Shown here: positions 42,813 through 52,319 of the stretch, piece by piece
Layout of the letters: each line of letters begins with the position of its first letter
How positions within the stretch are numbered: position 1 is the first letter of the stretch
DNA from: Collybiopsis luxurians FD-317 M1
Taxonomy: Eukaryota > Basidiomycota > Agaricomycetes > Agaricales > Omphalotaceae
Reading direction: 5' to 3'
NCBI GenBank assembly: GCA_000827265.1
Contig: KN834781.1
Location: 124,001 to 188,000 of the forward strand
DNA length: 64,000 bases
The notes under the pieces: model-generated
Databases searched by the model: none
The model's input: the letters and a program-made list of their open reading frames with translations, nothing else
What the model was told of the DNA's origin: nothing
Program-made: the position numbers and the translations under genes

Positions 42813-45800
42813 CGAAGGATATTACGAATTAGTTGAATGTAAACCTAATAGGTGCACCATTTTCTGAAATTTCTCTCTAGCTAAAGATTTTGTAAGGATA
42901 TCAGCCGGCATTTCATTGGTTGCAATGTGTTCAACTTGAATACTTCTCTTTGCAACTTCATCTCTAAGCCAGTAAAACTGTAGATCAAGATGTTTGACGC
43001 GGCTGTGATGATCAGGATTATGGGCAACTGATAGAGCTGACTGATTGTCAATAAAGAGAGGCAATGGTTGTGACCGTGAGTATCCAAATTCAGTGAACAA
43101 ATTCCTTAACCATATGATTTCTTGACCAGCAGAGACTGAAGCAACATACTCAGCTTCAGTAGTGGATAATGTGACAAAGCTTTGAAGTTTACTTGACCAG
43201 CTGACTGCACCTCCGCCCATTTTGATAACATATCCACTAGTAGACTGACTGTTGTCTGGATTTCTGCCATGATCAGCATCAGAATATGATTGATGGAGAG
43301 TATTCATCTGAGGATTTCACAGCAATAGTCATATCATCCACAAAGACAGGTATGATGATGCGCAAGTTGCCTTGCTGATAGACCCAAATGCTGTGCTCAC
43401 ATCGTACCTGTGTGAAACCCATATCGGAAGTAAGAGTCTGGTGGAGCTTCTTGTGCCATTCTTGACCTGCTTGCTTGAGACCATACAGGGATTTTTGGAG
43501 TTGCCAAACATAGTCAGCACTCTTATTCTGGAAGCCCTCTGGCTGTTCCATATACACCTCTTCCTTCAGATCACCATTTAGAAATGCTGAGGAAATATCC
43601 ACACTCCATAACTTGAGATCCTCAATAGCAGCGAGAGCAAGGACTGCATGGATAGCAGCTAATTTTTGTGTGGGAGAGAAAGTTTCATCATAATCATATC
43701 CCCATTGCTGATTATACCCCTTTGCTACTAGTTGTGCTTTGTAACGTTCAATGGACCCATCTGCATTTCATTTGATTTTGAATACCCAACAGCTGCCAAT
43801 TGGTTTGCAGTCTAAGGGTCATTGAACTAGTTCAAACACTCCATGGTCAATGAGAGCTGTAAGTTCATTGAAGGCTGCTTGATGCCATTTCTCAGCTTCT
43901 TCTGGAGGTCTAGACATGGCTTGAGCATAAGATTTGGGTTCATTGTCATGAACAGTAGCACAATTAGCAAATGCAAACTTGAGTGCCTCAGAGGTTGTCA
44001 AATAATCATCAGCTTTGTTAACAAAGGCCATTCCATTCAGTATAGCAGCATTGCCATGCCATTCACCTTGATAATTCCATGGTGCACAGTCAGGAGGAAT
44101 TTGCCGTCTAAAGCCTCGACCATAATTAGGAAGTGGCACTATAAGTCCATTATCTTGGAATATGGGTTCAAATGGTGCATGATTTGGCATTGGCAGTGGG
44201 ATATCTGGTGGCGGCAATGGTGTGCATAAGCCAGAAGGAAGATCAGATAGTGGTGATAGTGGTGGAGTATCAACCTGGGGTAGATGTGGCAATTCTGGGG
44301 CTGGAGCCTCTGTGGTGGAGTCAAAAGTATCATCTTCTCCCCCTCAATCCAACACAGGGGCAATAGTAGGGGTAGGAACAGGTGGAGGGGGGGGAGGAAG
44401 GTTCCACTGTAGTTGATGATTTTTGTTGAAGAGGAGCAAGCAGAGATTTTTGGAATAGGTTGCCGAACATATTTTCAATGTGTTTGTGATCACCAGGGAA
44501 TCAGTGTTCATCAAAGACAACATGACTTGAAGGGAAGAAATGCCTCATGGTTGGATTCCAGAATAGCCATGCTTTCATACCTGGTGGGTAACCAATGAAA
44601 ATGCATTTTTCAGTGTGTATCTCAAATGCTTTATGTTTGACCAGAACATAGGCAAGACAACCAAACACATGAAATTGTGAAACATCAGGTTTGGATTTAT
44701 ACCATCCAGTTGCAGGAGTAGTACATGGGCAAGGAGAAGTTGGAGTACAGTTTTGAACCTCAACAAAGGTTGCAACTGCATGTTTCCAGAAGGAGGGATG
44801 CAGGTTAGCTTCAGCCATCATTGCACCTGCACCTTCTGCAAGTGTGTGATTTGCCCATTCTGCAACACCATTTTGATATGGTTCACCAGGTTCAGTTTCC
44901 TGAGTTTGAATTCCACATTTGACCAAGTATCGCTTGAACTCTCCGATATATTCTCTGCCCTTATCCTCTTGTACAAGAAGGATGTTTAGGCCATGAAATT
45001 TCTCACCATAGGCTTTGAAATGTTTGAAGCATGCTAGGGCATCACTCTTTTGTTTCAGATAATCAACACACCAGAAACGTAGTGCATCACAGATGAAAGT
45101 AATCCAGTATCAAAAACCTTCCTTACTGGTGATAGGCATGGGTCCCTTTAGGTCTGTATGGATGTGAGCAATAACACATGATTTTTGGAGTGAAGGCCCT
45201 CAAGGAATGTTGTGCCAATGTTGCTTTCCAGCAAGGCAATGTTCACAAATAGGATCAGGTTGGGATGAATCAGTAATAGTGAGACCCTTGACAAGCTTGA
45301 GCTTGATCATTGATTTGATGGTCTTATGGTCAATGTGTCCAAGACGCCAATGCCAAAGAGTCAAGTCTAGGGGGCAAGTGCTACTAACCATAGCTGAAGC
45401 ATAGTGAGATGCATGTGGGTAGACCACCAAATGACCATTCAGGTACCCAATATTCTGAGAATTCACAGTAGCAGTGAGAACAACATTCTTTCTGTGTAAG
45501 AATTTGAAGGTCAGAACTTCGATAGTTGCTGTGTAACCATTTTGTCTTGCAAGAAGGAACAGAGAGAGAAGATTATTTTGTAGATTGGGTACATGAAGAA
45601 CATCATGAAATTCCACTACACGTTGACTACCCTCTGGCTGAAATTCAACTGTCCCTCTACCCTCTGAATGAACCACTGAATTATTGGCCAGTCGAATAGG
45701 CACAATATATGGAGAGTACAATTTGAACCACTGACAATGTGGTGTCATATGGGCAGAGGCTCCTGTATCGGTGTTCCAGAGATGTGTTATAGGGAGAGAG

Positions 45801-46678
45801 GAATTGGTACTTGCTTGGGTAGCATGCTCTTCAGTTGGTGTGACTGTTTCTGCAACATTCACCTGTGGTTTCCTTGCCTTTTCTTGTGCCTGCTTCCTCA
45901 TCTTCTTCTTTGTAAAGCATTCATCTTCAGTATGGTTCTTGCGGCTGCACCATTCACACTGCTTCTGAGTCTGGGGATGAGTAGCTATAGTTGGAGTAGC
46001 AGCAGCAGTGGCGAGAGCTGCATTTGCTAAGGCTTCCTTTTTGTCCTGGGCCTTCTGCTGGGCAGCTTGGTTGTAGAATGCTTCTCGGAGCTTGGATATT
46101 TCAAGGGTATCAAGGAGAAGGAGAGAAGAGACAAAATTGTTGTATTCAGAGGGAAGGGAACGGATGAGGGCCATGGACTCAAGTTCTTTATCCAGGTCCT
46201 CAAGACTGTATTTGTATCCACATAATGCCTTGATGGCTTGCACAGCCTTGGAGACATGACCGGCAAGGTCCACAAGCGACTCATCGGGCTTCTTTGTTAT
46301 AGCAAAGAGGTCATCAAAGGCACTGAACCGAGTGCCTGGCTTCTTCTGTTGGTGAAGGTCACGTAGGGTCATCCATACTTTTCTCGGGTCATCTTTGACC
46401 TGTTTGACATGAGCCTTCTGTGATTTGTCAATGCAGAGGAATAGTAAACCAGCAGCTTGGTCCTTTTCTTTGTAGAAGATCTGGAGCTCTCTGCGTTCTT
46501 GAACTGTTGGCTTATTGGGAGTATCCAGAGCTAGTTCGACATTCAAGGACACTGCTTTCGGGTCTGGGTTGACATGGTGCCAAACACCTTTAACTTTGAG
46601 CCAGGCTTCAGCTTCGGTATGCCAAGTATTGTAATTGTCGCTATTCAGATTCTCGAAGGTTTTTTGGGGTTCTGTCAT
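42813..46678 (-). pseudogene. Copia gag-pol polyprotein, interrupted
   Basis: The frame is open from ATG 46678 (MTEPQKTFENLNSDNYNTWH) to a TGA at 45200-45202 (492 codons). Further in-frame TGA codons lie at 45110, 44501, 44344, 43819 and 43768. The last interrupts the conserved K-x-K-R-N-A-D-G-S motif at the Arg position. A frame change occurs between 44501 and 44344. RT is cut after FVDDMTIAVKSSDE, and RNase H follows at once in another frame, so the palm end and thumb are deleted. It is not able to make a full polyprotein. Confidence 0.88.
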
Positions 46679-46801
46679 GATTTTGACTAAAGATGGAGTT
46701 ATGAATAGAATGCCTTTTGGGGGTGCAAGTACAAACGTCGATGCGTTGAATTGGGAGTGTCAGATGGTCAGTCTGAACACTTGACACGGGGCACTATAAC
46801 C

Positions 46802-46992
46802 TGTTGAAAACAGCGCTGAACACGAAGGTCAATAACTGAAGTTATATTAAGCTATAAGTACTATACACATACCTGAACACAAAGGTCAATAACTGAAGTT
46901 AGACCTTCGTGTTTCGTACTAATGTACTAGTTAAGTAAGCTAATTTAATCAGTAGATACTCGAAATATCTAAGTTTGTATTGTACTACAACA
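46802..46992 (-). repeat. Copia LTR (5' LTR in element orientation)
   Basis: 191 bp; it differs from the other LTR at five positions, all inside CpG sites. The sequence adjacent on the element side (GGTTATAGTGCCCC on the minus strand) is the likely primer-binding site. Confidence 0.92.
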
Positions 46993-46997
46993 ATACT

Positions 46998-48037
46998 GGG
47001 CATTGACACAATCAAGGAATACAGGGAAAACGAGCGCAAAAGTCAAACAATTATACCAGGGAAGACCCTTGAGAATCCAAGGCGGTATGAACCAAGGTCT
47101 GAACTGCAGTTGGAACTGGGACCTTGTACCGAAATTCGTTGCCAAATCCGAGCAAGGGGAAAGTAGGATCCCAATATCAATGTGCTTGGACATCTTCAGG
47201 CCTAGTAAGGCAAGATGGGTCAAGCTCGTCTTCACCGCGAGTGGACTTGATATTAACCCCCCCCCACGTATCGCGGGTGCAAGCTGAAGGCTGACAGACG
47301 TGGGATGAGGTTCAAATCGTAACTTGGCACAGGACCCCGGAAAGCCCCCTCCGAGGTCAGTTCCACAATTTTCCAAAATGGCACTTTTTTTTGGGACACC
47401 TACTGGCCCAAGTTTTCCGGGACATGGTCTCAGACCTCCGCAAAGTGCCAAATTCTCCGGGATGATGGTACAAAGGTTCAAATTCACATGCAAAATGTAA
47501 ATTTCTGCCTATCTCGCGAAATTTTCGCCCCACAGTTCCAAGCAACACGAGCATCAGCCCCGGCGCCGACATTTTCTAAAACTCCCAAAATTTCCGGGTC
47601 AAATGGGGTCAAGCATCGGTGCCAAAAGTGCTCAATTTTCTGGGACGCGGAAACGATCTCATGGGTGGCTTTCCGGGGCCCCCTTGGCACTTGCGTAATT
47701 AGAAGATAGCAGATAATTAACCGAACGCGGGGATCAAAATGCACATTCTTAATCTTCCGTGATACCGCTATGCGCGCTAATATTATTGCTGCGGCATCGC
47801 GGTGGGAGGATCCCGAAGTTCATTTCAGCGCTTGCATGCGCGATTGCCCCTTGGCAGATAGCAAGTCGTGGCAGATAGCAAGCCGTAAATATGACTCGAC
47901 GTTGTTCGTTCCTATCTCCAAAGATGCAGATACAATGCAATAATGGGTGTTGCAGTTGCTCTCAGGGTACTTAAACCCTGAGTAGCTGCTTGGTTTCATC
48001 AGTCTCGCGTTGTCTGCTATTCCGGTTACCTTAGGAA
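46998..48037. other. Unrecognised GC-rich intergenic region
   Basis: It includes long open frames on both strands without domains (for example 47493-46969, -), but composition rather than coding explains them. The motif TTTTCYGGGACRYGG .. TCTCA occurs twice (about 47416 and 47634), so it may be an old repeat. The last 100 bp must hold the promoter of the next gene. Confidence 0.35.
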
Positions 48038-49613
48038 ATGAGCAACCGGTCACTCGAAGATTTGCAAGTTCAAGTGTGAGCTTTATTGCCTAATTCAGAG
48101 TGAAAAGTCTGACAATCCATCTCCTTTTACATTTCAGGAACTGGGGCCACTACATTCAACTTATGGAATTAGGTACAATCCCTCTATAAACTTCATTCGA
48201 TTACTCCATCTCATAGTTATCCTTCTTTAGTAATTCTACTGTACGACTGGTTCCTCACAATGGAACAAGAAGTGGAATACTTTTGGCGACAAGACTGCAA
48301 GAAACTCCCTGCAATATTTTTCTTCATAAACCGATATGTTAGTATCTTGGGGTTTGTTGCAGCTCAGGTTCTCTTTTTCCGGCCTGACCTTATCATCCAT
48401 CATGAGGTGAGCAAGCGTTGACATTGTGCGTTTGGTTCAAGAAAGCTTATTGACTTACGTAGCAACAATTAGCGTGAGTGTACCGATACAACTGGCCTTG
48501 TTCGCGCTTACCTGTTCCCTTACAGAAGTAGAGATATGGATTTATTTATACAGGTATTAATGTTTATAATTCAGATTAATGTCATCGGTATGATTCCAAC
48601 CTCGTTCCAACCTTATTTCCAAAAAATGCTGATTTTCTGATCTTGTTACTGGTCAGCACTCTTCATACTGCGAGTAGTGGCTTTATACGGGGGAAGTAGG
48701 CGAATGAAAGTGTTCCTTAGCATCGCAACTTTGTGCGTTTTTATCAATTCTGTTGTCAGTAATTCTACAGTATCCGGACAATGCATATCAGTGATGTTCT
48801 TTCATAGGTACAACTGTATCTAGCAGATTGGCGAACTATTCCTGAAACCGAATCTCTATCAGTGGTGGAGCTGATAGGTGTTGAATCAGCCTTTAGCAAA
48901 TCGCAGTAAGTTTTCAACCTCTCTAACTGTGAATGCCGAATCTCACCCCGTACTTGGTTCTCTTAGAGGACTTTGTACGTCCTGATTTCCTTGATAACTG
49001 GATATAAGCACTCACTCCTTCAAGATTTGACCTATCTCTGGATTGGGCTGTCTGCGTTTGACCTTTGCGTCTTCTCTTTGACCTTACGAAAAACTCTTGG
49101 GCTTGTCGGCACTCCTGGAGGAATAATGACTGTCATCATGCGAGACGGTGAGTAGGCATTTTTTTTAGCTCTATCCAGCTTGGAATTCTGAGATAGTACA
49201 GGTCTCATGTATTTTGGAATCATTACTCTGATGAATTTGGGAAATATCCTGATCTTCGTAGTGAGTTGTACTGTCCTCTTATATCTGGGATATCGGTTAT
49301 AGGTTCTTTTCCTTCACTCGAAGTTTGCAGCGGTAAGATATCTAAAGATGTTTCATTATTTGAAACTTAGATTCTCAACGTAGGACCTGCTGAAGGGCCT
49401 ATTTACTACCTTTTCTGTTGTGTAAGTCCGAATTTCGGAGTGTACACAAGAGCTTACAGAAGGTTTCTTTCCTGACATTTCAGCCTATCGGGAGTCTTGA
49501 TGTCGCGTATGATGATTAACCTCCGAGAGGACAGAGATCAGCCAATGCCCTCACAGTTATCAGGGCTTGCATTTGCTCAATCTGACCATGAGAATAGCAC
49601 ACTGGTTCGGTGA
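48038..49613 (+). CDS. DUF6533 seven-TM membrane protein
   Basis: A gene of about ten exons, from ATG 48038 (MSNRSLEDLQVQ) to TGA 49611-49613. The DUF6533 domain is clear in the exon near 48240: LYDWFLTMEQEVEYFWRQDC then FFINRYVSILG. Downstream exons give LRVVALYGGSRRMKVFLSI, DLTYLWIGLSAFDLCVFSLT, GLVGTPGGIMTVIMRDG, MYFGIITLMNLGNILIF and the typical end LSGVLMSRMMINLRE. This is one of the commonest expanded families in mushrooms, predicted to be receptor-like membrane proteins of unknown role. Introns are short; the exons around 48480-48600 are the least certain. Confidence 0.85.
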
Positions 49614-49715
49614 TATCCTTGGACTTTACAATCTAAAACTAGCTCACAACCATAGTGTACGGAACCTCTCTCAATATTTGTACCTTTTATTCCAAATTAG
49701 GCTCTGGCCATTCAC

Positions 49716-50180
49716 TTACGATTTGCCGTTTGGCTGTAAGTTCAAAGCTTCAAGTGTTATCGCTTCTCCCCGCCCGTTGATGTCAGTATCAACCTTTATC
49801 GTGTACGATCCAGGATACAACACACTGTTCCCGTTTTCATCCACTCTCGCAATGCTTCCCAGCATGACATTCAGCTAAGGATAGCAGGGTAACGTAGTCT
49901 GACGTGACGGATCCAGTGTCTCTAACCGTAAGCTTGAACGCTGAATCGCATCTGATGAGCCTGCTGCCGCTACCAAGCTCTGAATGTTATTGGACCTCTT
50001 GGGAGCTCTGGACCACAAGAGTGAGAAATTGGTAGAGTGAGCCCCAAACCTAAGGGAGCACGGATTTCCCGGTGTATGGTTTATAAGTTCATCCAGCATT
50101 GGTTGAAGATGGTCATGTCTGTCGTAGAAAATTCGTCTACGTAGTTTGCCGGATATTGTCTACTTGGTCGGTATGAATTG
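49716..50180 (-). pseudogene. GH3 beta-xylosidase pseudogene, C-terminal fragment
   Basis: Minus-strand pieces in order: RQYPANYVDEF-TTDMT, a damaged region corresponding to TGKPVYPFG-LHYTNFS, LTVRDTGSVTSDYVTLL, then after an internal deletion MLGSIARVDENGNSVLYPGS and a stop at 49716-49718. These are the final segments of fungal GH3 beta-xylosidases in the right order. At least three frame changes and a missing middle show it is a relic. It is convergent with the DUF6533 gene. Confidence 0.75.
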
Positions 50181-51745
50181 TGCATTAAAAAGAATACCGT
50201 TCGTGCGAAGTCACTCTGCTATTATGCACCAAAAAACTGAAGGAATTTAAAAAAAAAAAATTGGAGCTGAAATTTCTATAGCGAAGTCAATAGGCCTCGA
50301 CTTAGATTCGGCGCTCAAGCTCGAGTTGAATTGAGAGAATGGTTCACGTCCTATTTTTGTGGATGAAGCGGGAGTTTCAAGTTTTTGGCAGGTACCTACC
50401 TAATTTTCGCAACATTTACAGGAACCTCTATAGGCTATATCTATATCAATTTTTAGCTAGTAGGTGCTGGAGTCGTAGAAGCCCGGTGTTCCGAATCCAT
50501 CAATTCTTGAAAAGATTCCGAGTCAAATATACAGATAATAGAAAGCGGGAAGAATCTATGTACTATGGTGGCGCAAGTAATACAATTCCTACTATACTCG
50601 ACGTCGGTGCACATTACTTTCGCAGAAAATAACTCCGAGCTGTTGGATATTGTCCATGAACATCGTGAGGACGAGAAGTGCTCAAAAATAGAATTTTGAT
50701 GTAGAGTCGCTGTATGTACATTTGCAAGTCGAACTGAAACCTAGATCAACGGAATTGGGCAGTATGCGACGTCAGATTAAGGTAGATATAACGTAGCATT
50801 GTAGTTGTTACTGCGTTCGCTTTGCATAAATCAGCGATGGCTCCGGGAACCTCCTCTGCAAATGCGTACTAGTCCAATTGCGAACCTATTTTTTTCTGAC
50901 CTCTAGTCAACCTTGACGACAGATAAAAGGCCCTTCTTCTCAACAATTAATAGCTAAAGCCTACTTTTCGGCCTTCCGGTCTTGCCTCTGTATTGAACAT
51001 TCCGATTGCATTCAAGTCATATCTAAAGCCTCGTAATCAAAGGCTACTGAACCTTCGACTCCCTCCCCACCTTTCCTAACACCGGCGCCGCCTCCGCCCT
51101 AACTGGGTGGGATTCCCCAGAGCGCGGGACGTGTTGGCAGTTGACTTGTGGGGAGCCTAGAAAGACTATACTTGACCATACAAGTACTAATGATGAGGGG
51201 GATGCGTTCGTTGTCTCGCGGGAGGTAATAGATCGTTGAACTTGGGGAAACCGTAACTATCAGGCTTGGAACGGCGGGTGTTATTTCGGCGCATGTTGCT
51301 CGACCGCTTTGTGCGCTGTACATGTAGAAGTGGCAGTTAGATCAGTGTCATCAGCTTTCCTTTTGCACTTGGATCGAACTCGCCTGTCATTTCCGACTCA
51401 TTTTTTGAGGAACCCCCACTTTAGGCGGAGCCTTTTCCCATCTGGGTATCTTTCCACTTCAGCCAGGCCCATTTCACTGAGCAAATTGGGTTTTGAACCG
51501 GCTTAACGTTGAGCTGACCAACACTGTCGGGTTAGCAGATGTTATGACCAGGAAGCGAAACACGTTGATGCCTGAGTAAACGAACGATACCCTCGGGAAT
51601 CGGAAAACTTAGTCAAGAGCCTTCTCGATCGAAATGAGCGTGTTTGGTCGCTTCCGAACAACGTGAAGAGCGGGGATGCGCGGAATGCATTCAGCTAGTC
51701 AAATACATCCATCTAAATTAATCTTTCAAGCGAAACTAATGTCTT
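50181..51745. other. 1.6 kb intergenic region
   Basis: A poly-A tract lies at 50248-50261. A tRNA-like relic is annotated at 50783-50876. A minus-strand open frame at 51323-51099 has no recognised domain. Otherwise nothing is seen. Confidence 0.4.
50783..50876 (+). pseudogene. Decayed tRNA-Ala-like sequence
   Basis: GTAGCATTGTAGTTGTTACT then GCGTTCGCTTTGCAT matches the D and anticodon arms of the tRNA-Ala at 34687, and ACTAGTCCA matches its acceptor end. The T arm is damaged, and the acceptor stem does not pair. Confidence 0.55.
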
Positions 51746-52097
51746 CTATATTTTGAATCCTAGACTTCGCATGCAAGCCATATGATTTTGCACTAGGTCT
51801 TTGCATGATTCGTCTGCGTCCGGACCATACTTTAAGAAGCAATCATCCCTTGCGGATTTGGTTTGAGGACATGCACAGCACCTAGAACCGAAAAAGCAAA
51901 TTCCGAGAATGAAACAAAGTCCAAACATTCGGGACGTACGCTTTCAATCCTTGCGGGTTTAGCGGGTTCATTTTCGGATCTGTTGGGTCGTATTTGACCT
52001 CCGCGGTAGGATTAGAGAAAGGCCATAGAGTAGATAGCTGTACTGGCGGTTAAATCGAGTGTTGAAGAGAGGAAATGCAGCCCACCTTCTGGAACAT
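51746..52097 (-). CDS. COX17: Mitochondrial copper chaperone COX17, 81 aa
   Basis: CDS complement(join(51746..51881, 51940..52037, 52086..52097)). The first exon is only 12 bp (MFQK); introns are 48 and 58 bp with canonical ends. The protein reads MFQK-LSTLWPFSNPTAEV, NPLNPQGLKACCACPQTKSA, then FLKYGPDADESCKDLVQNH and ACMRSLGFKI. It has the adjacent Cys pair that binds Cu(I) and the twin Cx9C pattern of intermembrane-space proteins, which delivers copper to Sco1 and Cox11 for cytochrome c oxidase. The usual KPCCAC is KACCAC here. It is divergently arranged with the Adp1-like gene 222 bp away. Confidence 0.95.
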
Positions 52098-52319
52098 GAT
52101 GGTGAGCAAGCAAGCACAGTCAGCGTCCCGCGAGCGCCCGAGTCTCTGCCGTCCGGGCGCTTGTAACATTAACACGTGATTAGTGACTGTGACATCTATT
52201 TCGCGCCAAATCTTTCTTCGATCAATTGAGTTGAGACTCCCGTGAGGAACGAGTTGACAGAATGAAGGGGTTAGCCTGCCTCTTGACTCTGAACCACCAT
52301 TATCTGTCCCATTCATGAA
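52098..52319. promoter_or_regulatory. Shared divergent promoter of COX17 and the Adp1-like gene
   Basis: Only 222 bp separate the two start codons, so regulatory sites are probably shared. No TATA box is evident. Confidence 0.55.

Larger units (their letters stand above)
42610..46992 (-). mobile_element. Copia-type LTR retrotransposon, structurally complete but decayed
   Basis: Two 191-bp LTRs (TGTTG..CAACA) bound the element, and the 5-bp duplication ATACT flanks it at 42605-42609 and 46993-46997. On the minus strand the order is gag with zinc knuckle (CEWCSRKNHTEDEC), protease (WNTDTGASAHMT), integrase HHCC region (WHWRLGHIDHKT .. CEHCLAGKQ), integrase core (YQNGVAEWANHTL), reverse transcriptase (MDISSAFLNGDL, FVDDMTIA) and RNase H (YSDADHGRN, TEAEYVA). 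Gag-protease-integrase-RT order identifies Copia. Coding is broken by several TGA stops, one frameshift near a G run (44381-44400) and a deletion of the RT thumb. Confidence 0.93.

Noticed and set aside
46969..47493. 174-aa minus-strand open frame next to the Copia element
   Set aside because: It crosses the LTR boundary and target duplication and shows no family motif.
51099..51323. Minus-strand open frame of 74 aa before COX17
   Set aside because: No domain, start context or splice partner could be recognised.
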